From Carboxylicivirga longa (GTDB lineage: Bacteria > Bacteroidota > Bacteroidia > Bacteroidales > Marinilabiliaceae), in assembly GCF_050589825.1 (NCBI RefSeq), contig NZ_JBNGOZ010000010.1:62001-126000 (forward strand): DNA of 64,000 nucleotides. The letters are read 5' to 3'. Shown here one piece after another: positions 34,407 through 43,219 of this stretch. Every line of letters starts with the position of its first letter. Position 1 is the first letter of the stretch. The position numbers and the translations under genes were made by a program. The notes under the pieces are model-generated. The model did no database searches and was not told where the DNA came from. It saw only the letters and a list, made by a program, of their open reading frames with translations.

Positions 34407-34448
34407 GGAACGGTTCTCTATCGTAAGGTGCTTATATAGAACCGTTCC
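34407..34448. repeat. GGAACGG dispersed hairpin, copy 1
   Basis: Arms GGAACGGTTCTCTAT (34407-34421) and ATATAGAACCGTTCC (34434-34448) match at 14 of 15 positions, with loop CGTAAGGTGCTT. The same hairpin with the same loop words recurs at 61472-61515, and shorter relatives lie at 47647-47702 and 48550-48596. Confidence 0.85.
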
Positions 34449-34513
34449 GTATATACTTTTACATTACAGGCCGATTAAAAATGTAAAAAACAATGAAGCG
34501 TCTATATAATATG

Positions 34514-34660
34514 CAATCCCGCTGGGATTGTTATTAATAGGGTAGGTTTATTATTTCTATAAATATTCAACTTCTCCGAAGTTGTTTTATTATCTCCAGC
34601 GGAGATAAATATTTGTAGATAAGTGAAATGTAAATAACCAATCAACCTCAGCGAGGTTGA
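34514..34660. repeat. Array of four 7-8-bp hairpins with 3-base loops
   Basis: H1 is CAATCCC-GCT-GGGATTG (34514-34530). H2 is CAACTTC-TCC-GAAGTTG (34568-34584). H3 is TATCTCC-AGC-GGAGATA (34591-34607). H4 is TCAACCTC-AGC-GAGGTTGA (34642-34660, stem 8). All stems are perfect, separated by AT-rich spacers. They resemble REP-like palindromes seen between genes in Bacteroidota. Confidence 0.8.
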
Positions 34661-34721
34661 ATATATATTTAATCGGTTATTAATGATACTTTCATTAAAA
34701 AGGTACTTCCTACTAGTCTTA

Positions 34722-35528
34722 TTAATGGTTCATCCACTCTTTAAAAGCCCCTGCCTTGGCGCGACTTATCATGATTTTATCATTCAGATTATTGACCAGC
34801 TTTACCACCAGCTTACCGCTGAAATAGGTTTCAAATTTATCCACAGCCTCGACATTAACAATGGACTGCCGGTTAGTTCTGAAAAACATTTCCGGATCGA
34901 GCTCTTCCTCCAACTTATCGAGCGACTGACTAAGTACATGTTGCTGGCCCTGAAAAGTAACGGCAAAAGTTACACGTGCATCGAAGTAGAAATAGGCGAT
35001 ATCATCAACGCCTAACTTAAAAAAGGCCTCGCGCTTAGAGATAAGAAAACGCTTACGATACCCCCCTTGCGTTCTGGCAATGGAACGTGCCAACTCCTGA
35101 TAATCAATCTTATCAACGACACCTCCTGTCTCCTTTTGATCACGTGCCTCACTCAAAACCTCAATGGTATTTTCATACTTAGCAATGGCTCGCTCCAGGT
35201 CTGTTTCTTTAATGGGCTTCAGCAGATAATCAATGCTATTGAGATGAAAAGCCTTGAGTGCAAATTCATTATAAGCCGTTGTAAAAATAATACCGCTACG
35301 TTCTACTTTTACGCTATCAAAAATGGAAAAGCAATTACCATCAGCCAGTTCAATATCGAGAAAAATAATTTGAGGATGTTCATTATTTTTCAGGTAATCA
35401 ACTGTTTCGTCAACCCCTTGTAACATTGCCTGCACCTTCCATGCCGGACGTAACTCAGCAATCATATCACGGAGCATCTCACCGCTATGAATCTCGTCCT
35501 CAACAATTATGATATTCACATCCATCAT
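34722..35528 (-). CDS. LytTR-family response regulator
   Basis: The product is 268 residues: a receiver domain (1-120) with acidic residues E10-D11, phospho-acceptor D58 (IIFLDIE), the Thr of FTTAY and Lys of LLKPI, then a LytTR DNA-binding domain (about 165-268; FFRTNRQSIVNVEAVD). Its start overlaps the kinase gene's stop by 4 bases, so the two form one operon. LytTR regulators bind direct repeats upstream of target genes; targets are not visible, though the adjacent efflux operon is a natural candidate. Confidence 0.95.
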   Translation of the reverse strand: MMDVNIIIVEDEIHSGEMLRDMIAELRPAWKVQAMLQGVDETVDYLKNNEHPQIIFLDIELADGNCFSIFDSVKVERSGIIFTTAYNEFALKAFHLNSIDYLLKPIKETDLERAIAKYENTIEVLSEARDQKETGGVVDKIDYQELARSIARTQGGYRKRFLISKREAFFKLGVDDIAYFYFDARVTFAVTFQGQQHVLSQSLDKLEEELDPEMFFRTNRQSIVNVEAVDKFETYFSGKLVVKLVNNLNDKIMISRAKAGAFKEWMNH

Positions 35529-36613
35529 TTCACTTTCTTATTTATCAATGGTAATTCCACCCTAAATTCGTATTCATCTTTAGAAATAACCACCTTACGG
35601 TCGGTTAGAAGTTTATAGCGCTCGCGCAAGTTACTCAATCCTGTGTTTGTTGAATAAGTTGTTGATTTAGGATTGATATTATTTGTCACAATCACCTTAT
35701 CGTTTTCGGTGTACATTTTCATTTTGAGAGGCGATGCTTTGGTGGCGACATTATGCTTAACAGCATTTTCCAGTAAGACCTGCATGCTTAAAGGTGGCAG
35801 GTGCCAATCATAGTACTTTTCGTCAAAGTCATGCTCCACGGCGAGCCCTTCCCTCAAACGCTCCTGATGCAGTGCACCATAAGCTTTGAGGAAATTTAAC
35901 TCATCTACCAGTTTGATGGAAATATGCTTATTACTCTGCAACACATAACGATATACATCTGAGAAATTAATAGCAAAACGGATTGCAGCATCACGGTCAT
36001 GCCTGATGATGGCAATCAGAGTGCTTAAGTTATTGAACAAGAAATGTGGATTGACCTGATCCTGTAAGGCACGATAGTCCTGTTTCAGTTTATCTTTTTG
36101 AAGCTTTTCATTCTCCAGCATTACCATACTTAGGCTATGATGGTAATTATAAGCAAAAAGCAATACAATGTATATCATTACCAGTAATATAGCAATTACA
36201 ATACTAACACTATACACCAGTTCATCGCGCACCTTATCTCCTTCCAGCCAAGGCTTTAAGAGCTGAGCCAAAGTGGTTACTATTACAAACCAGGCACCCG
36301 AGAACGAAATAAGCATAATAATACGACCACGCGTATGGGTGTGCCATGGCCGCCAACGGTCGATGAGCTTATTAAAGGCAAAAATGCCTTCGCTAATAAA
36401 AGTGAAGAGCCATATGGAAAAGAGAAATCCTTTCCAGCTAAATGGTTCATTATTAAATAAGGCAACAGAGACGAGAAAATAAAAACCCGTTCCCAACATT
36501 ATTTCAAATAGCAGGCGGGCTTTGTAGTTCACAAACAGGATGGGTTGACCTTTTAGAAACTTATCGTTATAACAGGTTTCAAAATTTTTCATAATATGTT
36601 TAGTTAACCCCAT
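35525..36613 (-). CDS. LytS/YehU-type sensor histidine kinase
   Basis: The product is 362 residues. Four membrane helices (about 33-155) lead to a His_kinase domain with phospho-acceptor H190 in DQVNPHFLFNNL, then an ATPase domain (LLENAVKHN, GLSNLRERY). No extracellular sensor domain is present. It overlaps the LytTR regulator gene, its partner. ATG 36613 is used; ATG 36592 (MKNFETC) is possible. It is 62 bases downstream of the efflux operon's last gene end, on the same strand. Confidence 0.93.
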   Translation of the reverse strand: MGLTKHIMKNFETCYNDKFLKGQPILFVNYKARLLFEIMLGTGFYFLVSVALFNNEPFSWKGFLFSIWLFTFISEGIFAFNKLIDRWRPWHTHTRGRIIMLISFSGAWFVIVTTLAQLLKPWLEGDKVRDELVYSVSIVIAILLVMIYIVLLFAYNYHHSLSMVMLENEKLQKDKLKQDYRALQDQVNPHFLFNNLSTLIAIIRHDRDAAIRFAINFSDVYRYVLQSNKHISIKLVDELNFLKAYGALHQERLREGLAVEHDFDEKYYDWHLPPLSMQVLLENAVKHNVATKASPLKMKMYTENDKVIVTNNINPKSTTYSTNTGLSNLRERYKLLTDRKVVISKDEYEFRVELPLINKKVK

Positions 36614-36675
36614 TGATTAGTTAAAGGTAGTGACTCATTTTATAAAATAAAACAAATCACTACCAAAAGGAAACA

Positions 36676-38037
36676 CTATTCATTGGTTAAGGTAAGTTCG
36701 GATCCCAGTTGCCCGGTACCTTTCATATAGGCCGTTTTAGCCACTTCGTAGCCGGCAAGGGCATTTAGCAGTTCGGCATTGGCACTTAGCCAGGAGGCCT
36801 GAGCATTTAACAAATCGGTTGTAGTATTAAGGCCTGCCTCGAAACTGGCAGTCACCTCTTCGAGCGACTCAATGGCCTCTTCCTTATTTTTCTTGGCTAA
36901 AATAATTGATTCATAGGCTTCACGCACCTGAATGATGTACTGCTGTACTTCTAACTGTACAAACTCTTTTGTTTCGTCTAATTCAAGACGGGCCTGCTGT
37001 ATACGCAACTTCGCAGCATCTTTTTTATGTTTCTTTTCGCGCCAGTGAATAATGGGTATAGAAACAGAAGCGGCAATCTGAGTACTTGTTTGTCCGTCGA
37101 ACACATCGGGCGCTTCCATATAGCCATAACTCATCTGGCCACCAATCTGAGGCTTATAAGCACTCATGGCTGATTTTTTCTGAAATTCGCTAATGGCCAC
37201 CTGACCATCTAAGATCTTGAGGTCGTTACGATTGGCCATAGCCAGGCCGGCACCGTTACTCATGGCAATCAGCTCGGGATTCATAGATAATGAATCGCTC
37301 ACTTCAATGTCCGTATTAATATCCAGCCCTGTAATCTGACACAGGTTCATTTTCATAATCTTTAGGGCATTTTCTGCCTTCATTAGGTTTAGCTGAGCTT
37401 CATTTTTCTGCACGGTTACAATCAGCTGCTCACTCTTAGGTGTTAGCCCCAGCTCATACATGTCCTTCATTTGCTGCTCCAGGGAGTCCAGCATCTCATA
37501 ATACTTATAGGCCACCTTGAGTTGCTCCTTGAAAGCAACCAGTCGCCAGTAGGCATTATCGGTATTGAAAATCACCTCATCAGTTTTCAACTGATAGGCC
37601 TGACCAGCGATTTCAACGCCTTTATCGGCCATCTTATTGGCATAGCGTATTTTACCACCCAAGTAGATGGGCACCTGTGCCGACACCTGGCCATTGTAAA
37701 ATTTTAATTTCTCTGTACCAATGGTCATGCCCGGAAAACCAATCATATCACCGGTTTGGTTACCGCCAGCATCCACCACCGGCAGACCCATTTGTGGGAT
37801 CACAATATCGTCCATGCTGGGCAGAAACATGCCCGATGCACTGGCACCAATTTTTGGCAGATAGGCCGTGCGCGCTTCCTTCTGCTGTGCCTCTGCCTCA
37901 TAGTGCTTCAGCTTTGCTGACTTAAGCGACTTATTAAAGTCCAAAGCCATTTGCCGGCTTTCAGCCAGCGATACCTTCTGTTGGGCTGTAGCGCTCAACC
38001 CTATCAGAAAGCTAATTAATATAATCGAGTACTTCAT
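36676..38037 (-). CDS. TolC-like outer-membrane efflux protein
   Basis: The product is 453 residues from ATG 38037 (MKYSIILISFLIGLSATAQQ, a good signal peptide). The frame is open 38 codons further upstream without support. Two OEP repeats of long helices and strands are visible (SLAESRQMALDFNKSLKSAK and the mirrored SYEAIILAKKNKEEAIESLEEV region). It forms the outer-membrane exit of an RND pump whose inner-membrane and adaptor genes precede it (134-base gap). Confidence 0.9.
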   Translation of the reverse strand: MKYSIILISFLIGLSATAQQKVSLAESRQMALDFNKSLKSAKLKHYEAEAQQKEARTAYLPKIGASASGMFLPSMDDIVIPQMGLPVVDAGGNQTGDMIGFPGMTIGTEKLKFYNGQVSAQVPIYLGGKIRYANKMADKGVEIAGQAYQLKTDEVIFNTDNAYWRLVAFKEQLKVAYKYYEMLDSLEQQMKDMYELGLTPKSEQLIVTVQKNEAQLNLMKAENALKIMKMNLCQITGLDINTDIEVSDSLSMNPELIAMSNGAGLAMANRNDLKILDGQVAISEFQKKSAMSAYKPQIGGQMSYGYMEAPDVFDGQTSTQIAASVSIPIIHWREKKHKKDAAKLRIQQARLELDETKEFVQLEVQQYIIQVREAYESIILAKKNKEEAIESLEEVTASFEAGLNTTTDLLNAQASWLSANAELLNALAGYEVAKTAYMKGTGQLGSELTLTNE

Positions 38038-38171
38038 TTCTCTTAAATAAGACGATTTACAATCTTGAAACTTTTCACTTACGCTTTGTAGAAAAGGAGC
38101 CTTCTGTTTTAACCGTTTAAAAACTCCGGCTCCTTCTACTAACCTATACATGAAAAAAATTAATCGTTTGT

Positions 38172-41100
38172 CTAATGCAATTGTTTCGTGTTTACACGAT
38201 ACATTACAGCATACAATACCGGTATTACAATTAATGTAATAATAGAACCTATGAGCAAGCCAAACATTATGGCAATGGCCATGGTATTAAACATTGGATC
38301 GAATGCTAAAGGCAACATACCCAGTATTGTAGTGAGTGAAGCCATCATCACCGGACGCACCCTTGATAAGGTAGCATCGATAATGGCATTCAGCTTATCT
38401 TTTCCTTCACTAATCTGCAGGTTGATTTCATCGAGCAGCACCACCGCGTTCTTAATCATCATACCCATTAGTCCCAGGGTACCGATGATAGAGAAGAAGG
38501 TAAAATAGATGCCTGTGACAACGAAGCCAAAGATAACCCCAATAAAGGCCAATGGCATAATTGAGAAGATGATAACCGGCTGACGGAAGTTATTAAACAA
38601 GCCAATAACAATGATAATCATCAGCAGGGCAGCCAGCGGTAACTTCTCACCCAGTCCGGCATTGGCCTCGTTACTGCTCTTGTATTCACCCAACCACTCC
38701 AGCTTATAGCCGTCGGGCAGTGGAATAGCCTCTATCTTGCCGCGTATTTCTTTAAATAGCTCAGGCGGTGCTACCCCAAATACCGGATCGCACTGTGCAA
38801 TGATGGAACGCTGCCCGTTATAGCGACAGATCATATTACTTTCCCAACGTACATCAATGGAATCGACTACCTGACTCAGCGCCACACTCTGCGGTAAGCC
38901 CGCCCACACGGGTACGGATGCCAGTTGATTCACATCGTCTTCAATGGTTTTATTAAGTTTTAATATAACGGGCAAACGGTAATCATCATCCTGGAAAACA
39001 CCAACCGGCATACCCGTGGACGCAATGGCTAAAGCATTGGCTACGTCGGAGCGATTCACCATTAGCTGACGAGCTCGGTCCTGTGAATAAACGGGCGCCA
39101 ACACTTTCACACGGTTCTTCCAGTTATGCGTGATAAATGTAGCCTTAGGCTCGGCGTACATTATTTCATTAGCCTGACGTGCCAAATCGCGCAGTACCTT
39201 CTCATCCTTACCGGTAAACTTTGCTTCTATCTTGAAATCACCTCCCACGGCCGCATAGGTTCTCACCCTTGCAAAGGCATTAGGGTAGTTTTTATCCACG
39301 TAGCCTTGCAGTTCAGCAATGGTTTCGTTGATAATCTCCTTGTCCTTAATGGTGATAATGAGCTCACCATAATTAAGGCTCAAACCATTCATAGGGCGCA
39401 TGAGCGTATAACGCACCGGTGTGCTTCCTAAACTAGTTACTACCGAGCTGATGTTATCCCAATGTGCAATATCCTGCTGAATGGCATCCAAATCTCTCTC
39501 TACCTGGCTTATATCCTGACCTTCAGGTAAACGATAATCAAGAATAAACTGATCGTAATCGGCTCCTGGAAAGAAGTTTTGCTTTACGAAACGGAAAGAC
39601 CAGAAAGACAACACCAATACCACCACGGTACCAATCACAAACATAGACTTATGCCATAGGGCAAAACGAATAAAGCGACGCGATAACTGATAAAATTTAC
39701 CCCCGTAAGGGTCGTTTTCTGTCTCATCATTCTGCTTATTGCCTTTCTTTTTCTTTTTCCCTTTACTATAAAAATATTGCGCATGGAAAGGTGTCTGTAT
39801 CATGGCCAGCACCCAACTTACAAATAAGGAAATGGCCAACACATAAAACAGAGGACGCAGAAACTCTCCCGCACCTGTACTGTTAAAGGCCAGTGGCATG
39901 AAAGCCAGAATAGCTACCAGGGTGGCGCCTAACAACGGCATGGCAGATTTTTTAGCCGTGTTAATAAATGCTTTGCTTCGATCGAGACCGCGCTCCAAAT
40001 CAATAAGGATACCATCGGCAACCACAATGGCGTTATCCACCAACATACCCATGGCAATAATAATAGCGGCCAGCGACACACGGTGCAGCTCAATATCAAA
40101 GCCTGCCATGACAATAAATGTAGCTAAAATGGTAAACACCAAACCACTGGCAATCAATAATCCGGCACGCATACCCATGGCCAGCAGCAGAACCACAATC
40201 ACAATCACGACTGACTCGACAAGATTCACCATAAAGTCATCAATCGACTTGCTTACATTAGTATGCTGGTAAAAAATCTTATTTACCTCAATACCAACAG
40301 GCAGGCTTTCTTCCAGCTCGGCCAGACGTTTTTCAACGGCCTCTCCCAGTAGAATAATGTTACCGCCTTTGTTCATGGAGATAGCCAAACTGATGGCCTC
40401 CCTGCCATTATGTTTTAATTTTTGAACCGATGGTGTATAAAACTCTCGCTCTACCGTAGCAATCTGTCCCAAACGATAGCGTCCTCCATTGGGTAACTTC
40501 ACCTCAAAATTACGAATCTCATCAAGACTCTGAAACTTGTTACCAATGCTGATGCGAATTCGTTCGCTACCCGACACAAAACTACCGGGATTAACAATCA
40601 TTCCCTGATCCTGAAACGACTGAAAGATCATCATGGGGTTAATGCCCATCGATGCAAAATACTCGTTATCAAAGGTGATATTAACGACTTCGGTGCGCTT
40701 ACCAAATACTTCGATACGCTTTACACCTTCTACCAACATCATTTCCTCCTTCACGTAATCCACATAATTCTGGAATTCATCATAGGGATAACCATCGTTG
40801 GAAATGGCAAAGAATATACCCGATACATCACCAAAATCATCATTGACGATGGGCGCACCGGCTCCCGCAGGTAGTTTACCACGTACATCGTGTATCTTGC
40901 GTCGCAGATGATCCCATAGCTGGGGCATCTGATCGGTTTTAACGCTGCTCTTTATATTCACCTGTACCTCTGACATACCGGCTGTAGAGGTCGATTCTAT
41001 GTAATCAACATTTTCAAGGCGCTGCGCAGCTTGCTCAATTACATCGCTTACTTCCTGCTCTACCTCCTCGGCAGTTGCACCCGGATATTGGGTTATAATA

Positions 41101-41231
41101 ACCGCTGTTTTAACGGGTATTTCTGGGTCTTCGAGCTTACCCATCTTATCGAAGGACACTAGTCCCCCGAGAATTAAGGCCACAAAAACAAAGCTCAAAA
41201 AGGCCTTTTGAGATAAAATCTTTTCTAACAT
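38172..41231 (-). CDS. RND-family efflux transporter (inner-membrane pump)
   Basis: The product is 1019 residues, with twelve helices in two repeats and two large periplasmic loops. Seen motifs include the N-terminal GGLVSFDKMGKLEDPEIP, GATAEEVEQEV, the TM4-region GMLVDNAIVVADGI, and the C-terminal repeat GMMIKNAVVLLDEI. It is an AcrB-like proton antiporter of the subgroup common in Bacteroidota. A Lys/Asn-rich insertion follows the first repeat (about 480-500, KGKKKKKGNK). It is 15 bases after the adaptor gene, and the outer-membrane gene follows. Substrate is unknown. Confidence 0.95.
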   Translation of the reverse strand: MLEKILSQKAFLSFVFVALILGGLVSFDKMGKLEDPEIPVKTAVIITQYPGATAEEVEQEVSDVIEQAAQRLENVDYIESTSTAGMSEVQVNIKSSVKTDQMPQLWDHLRRKIHDVRGKLPAGAGAPIVNDDFGDVSGIFFAISNDGYPYDEFQNYVDYVKEEMMLVEGVKRIEVFGKRTEVVNITFDNEYFASMGINPMMIFQSFQDQGMIVNPGSFVSGSERIRISIGNKFQSLDEIRNFEVKLPNGGRYRLGQIATVEREFYTPSVQKLKHNGREAISLAISMNKGGNIILLGEAVEKRLAELEESLPVGIEVNKIFYQHTNVSKSIDDFMVNLVESVVIVIVVLLLAMGMRAGLLIASGLVFTILATFIVMAGFDIELHRVSLAAIIIAMGMLVDNAIVVADGILIDLERGLDRSKAFINTAKKSAMPLLGATLVAILAFMPLAFNSTGAGEFLRPLFYVLAISLFVSWVLAMIQTPFHAQYFYSKGKKKKKGNKQNDETENDPYGGKFYQLSRRFIRFALWHKSMFVIGTVVVLVLSFWSFRFVKQNFFPGADYDQFILDYRLPEGQDISQVERDLDAIQQDIAHWDNISSVVTSLGSTPVRYTLMRPMNGLSLNYGELIITIKDKEIINETIAELQGYVDKNYPNAFARVRTYAAVGGDFKIEAKFTGKDEKVLRDLARQANEIMYAEPKATFITHNWKNRVKVLAPVYSQDRARQLMVNRSDVANALAIASTGMPVGVFQDDDYRLPVILKLNKTIEDDVNQLASVPVWAGLPQSVALSQVVDSIDVRWESNMICRYNGQRSIIAQCDPVFGVAPPELFKEIRGKIEAIPLPDGYKLEWLGEYKSSNEANAGLGEKLPLAALLMIIIVIGLFNNFRQPVIIFSIMPLAFIGVIFGFVVTGIYFTFFSIIGTLGLMGMMIKNAVVLLDEINLQISEGKDKLNAIIDATLSRVRPVMMASLTTILGMLPLAFDPMFNTMAIAIMFGLLIGSIITLIVIPVLYAVMYRVNTKQLH

Positions 41232-41246
41232 GCTAATGTGGACTTA

Positions 41247-42299
41247 TTAAATATTAGTATCTGTAAGAACTCGTACAGCCTGATTTTCGATCAAGCTGTG
41301 AACGCCTGCCGTTACCACCAGTTCGTTACCGGTCAACCCGGAAGTAATTATAAGCTTACCTGCGTTATCGATTTTATTAATGCTAACCTTGCGGCTTGAC
41401 ACTACCGACTTATTCTGATCGTAAACCCATACATAAGTGGCCTGATCCTTATTAAATACGGCCTCCACAGGAACGGTGATAAGCTGCTCTTGTGCGGCTG
41501 CAAGTGAAATACGCACCTTGGCCGACATACCCGGCTTCAAGGCCTCCTCACCGGCATTCACCTTCAAACGCACATCAAACATATCATTTCCATTGGCCTT
41601 TTCGTTAACCGATAACATCACAGCCTCTAAGCCAAACCTGTTTGCGTTAGGAACATCCACCTTAACACTGCTAAAGTTTTTGGCTTTGTTCACCTTACTC
41701 TCAGGCAGACTAAACAGCACTTCCAGATGACTCACATCCAATAAAACATAGATGGGCTGACCGGGTGCTACATTTTCATATTTATTGGTATTTTTACGAT
41801 ATACATAACCTTCAAATGGCGCTTTCAACTGCGTATCGTTCAAAGCATTCTGCGCATTTTCATACGCACTTTTAGCAGCTAAGTAACCTGCCTCCAGCTT
41901 CTCCAGTGTGTTAATGGGTAATTTATTCTTTTTATAAAGCTCCTGATAGCGTGTAAATTCGCTTTTCAATTGCTCATATTGTGCCTTAGCCGCTTGCAAA
42001 CGGATTTTATAATCACGCGGATCGATGCGGGCAATTACCTGTCCCTTATGCACGCGATCACCTTCATCAACAAGTACCTCAAGCACTTGTCCTCCTACTT
42101 TAAAAGCTACATCTACCTCTTTTTTCTCCTTCAACTGACCGTTAAAAATCAGTTCTTCGGCCGCTTGCGTCGTATCAAGACGCTTTACTTTAACATAGCG
42201 CTTGCTTACTTTCTCCTGCACCTCCTCGGAGCCACAGCTCACCAGTCCAAAGCTAACTGCTAGTAAAACAATGAAGCTGTTAAATAATTGTTTAATCAT
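41247..42299 (-). CDS. RND periplasmic adaptor lipoprotein (MFP)
   Basis: The product is 350 residues with lipobox C22 (GLVSC). A barrel-sandwich/lipoyl half-motif (DVAFKVGGQVLEVLVDEGD), a coiled-coil hairpin (about 88-150) and beta-barrel segments (FEGYVYRKNTNKYENVAPGQPI in part) are the membrane-fusion-protein plan. It links the pump at 38172-41231 to the TolC-like channel. First gene of the operon, with a -7 box 53 bases upstream. Confidence 0.93.
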   Translation of the reverse strand: MIKQLFNSFIVLLAVSFGLVSCGSEEVQEKVSKRYVKVKRLDTTQAAEELIFNGQLKEKKEVDVAFKVGGQVLEVLVDEGDRVHKGQVIARIDPRDYKIRLQAAKAQYEQLKSEFTRYQELYKKNKLPINTLEKLEAGYLAAKSAYENAQNALNDTQLKAPFEGYVYRKNTNKYENVAPGQPIYVLLDVSHLEVLFSLPESKVNKAKNFSSVKVDVPNANRFGLEAVMLSVNEKANGNDMFDVRLKVNAGEEALKPGMSAKVRISLAAAQEQLITVPVEAVFNKDQATYVWVYDQNKSVVSSRKVSINKIDNAGKLIITSGLTGNELVVTAGVHSLIENQAVRVLTDTNI

Positions 42300-42351
42300 G
42301 ATAAAATCCTATTTGTATTTTTTCGTTTTTGAAAAACCATTTTTCCATCTG

Positions 42352-42359
42352 CAAAAGTA
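42352..42359 (-). promoter_or_regulatory. -7 box for the efflux operon
   Basis: The minus strand reads TACTTTTG, a perfect TAnnTTTG, preceded by T-rich sequence at the -33 position. Confidence 0.5.
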
Positions 42360-42456
42360 TTATATCTGCAAGGCGAAAATGATGCTAAATGCATGAAGCA
42401 GCCGATTTACAGCACCAAATAGCAATAGTCCGGACGAAAGAAAGTGTTGGATCACA

Positions 42457-42485
42457 AAAAACCCTGATTTTGATAAATCAGGGTT
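42457..42485 (-). terminator. def terminator
   Basis: AACCCTGATTT (42460-42470) and AAATCAGGGTT (42475-42485) form a perfect 11-bp stem with a 4-base loop. On the minus strand a T run follows, about 25 bases after the def stop. Confidence 0.92.
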
Positions 42486-42510
42486 GCATCTTAATATTAC
42501 TTTCGATGTG

Positions 42511-43092
42511 TTATTTTGCAAAGCGCATACGATAACGCGGCGCTACTTTTCCTTCTGCAATCTTATTGAGTTTACCTTTTATCAATCGCTTGGCAATGCC
42601 CGATAAATGATCGACATATAAAATACCTTCCGTGTGGTCATACTCATGCTGAATAACGCGGGCATTATAGCCGGTGAAAGTTTTTCTGTGCTTTTTAAAA
42701 TTACGATCACAGTATTCGATTTCTATCGCCCAGGGACGCTCCACCTCACCGCCAATATCCGGCAGGCTCAAACAACCTTCAGCATCACTCCACACCTCTT
42801 CCGATTCACCAACGATTTCCGCATTAATAAATACTTCCTTAATTGGTGCTTCGTCCTCAAACAGATCAGCACGGTCTTCCTCCTTCATGCCTTCATACAC
42901 CTGAATGGTATCCACCGTAAACAAACGGATGGCTTTGTTCACCTGCGGTGCCGCAAGACCAACACCACCGGCTTCGTACATGGTTTCCCACATATTGTCT
43001 ATCAAATCCTGTAGCCCTTCGTAGTCCTTGCTAATTTCATCACACACCGTTCTCAACACTTTGGTGCCATACGCTGTAATTGCTAATGCCAT
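42511..43092 (-). CDS. def: Peptide deformylase
   Basis: The product is 193 residues with all three motifs: GVGLAAPQV (43-51), EGCLSLP with metal ligand C107, and QHEYDH with H149, E150 and H153. It removes the formyl group from nascent proteins. An acidic insertion (MKEEDRADLFEDEAP, about 69-83) is longer than in E. coli but usual in Bacteroidota. It is transcribed alone from a promoter at 43118-43125. Confidence 0.97.
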   Translation of the reverse strand: MALAITAYGTKVLRTVCDEISKDYEGLQDLIDNMWETMYEAGGVGLAAPQVNKAIRLFTVDTIQVYEGMKEEDRADLFEDEAPIKEVFINAEIVGESEEVWSDAEGCLSLPDIGGEVERPWAIEIEYCDRNFKKHRKTFTGYNARVIQHEYDHTEGILYVDHLSGIAKRLIKGKLNKIAEGKVAPRYRMRFAK

Positions 43093-43117
43093 CTATCTTG
43101 TTTTTGGTTTTGCGCTG

Positions 43118-43125
43118 CAAAAATA
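43118..43125 (-). promoter_or_regulatory. -7 box for def
   Basis: The minus strand reads TATTTTTG, a perfect TAnnTTTG, about 26 bases before the start codon. A TTTA lies at about the -33 position. Confidence 0.6.
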
Positions 43126-43219
43126 GTCTTTTTACCATAAACCATACACTCCCCAAAAGGTTTATTTCTTTTTTGCAACAACTTGCTCAAAAAGCCTAAA
43201 CCTTCTTTTTACAAGTACT

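Larger units (their letters stand above)
34282..34721. other. Convergent spacer filled with hairpin repeats
   Basis: These 440 bases separate the PsiE-like gene and the response regulator, which converge. No gene is seen. They hold the GGAACGG hairpin at 34407-34448 and four short hairpins at 34514-34660. Confidence 0.7.

Noticed and set aside
34514..34660. CRISPR array
   Set aside because: The hairpins have different stem sequences and irregular spacing, and there are no identical direct repeats or cas genes.
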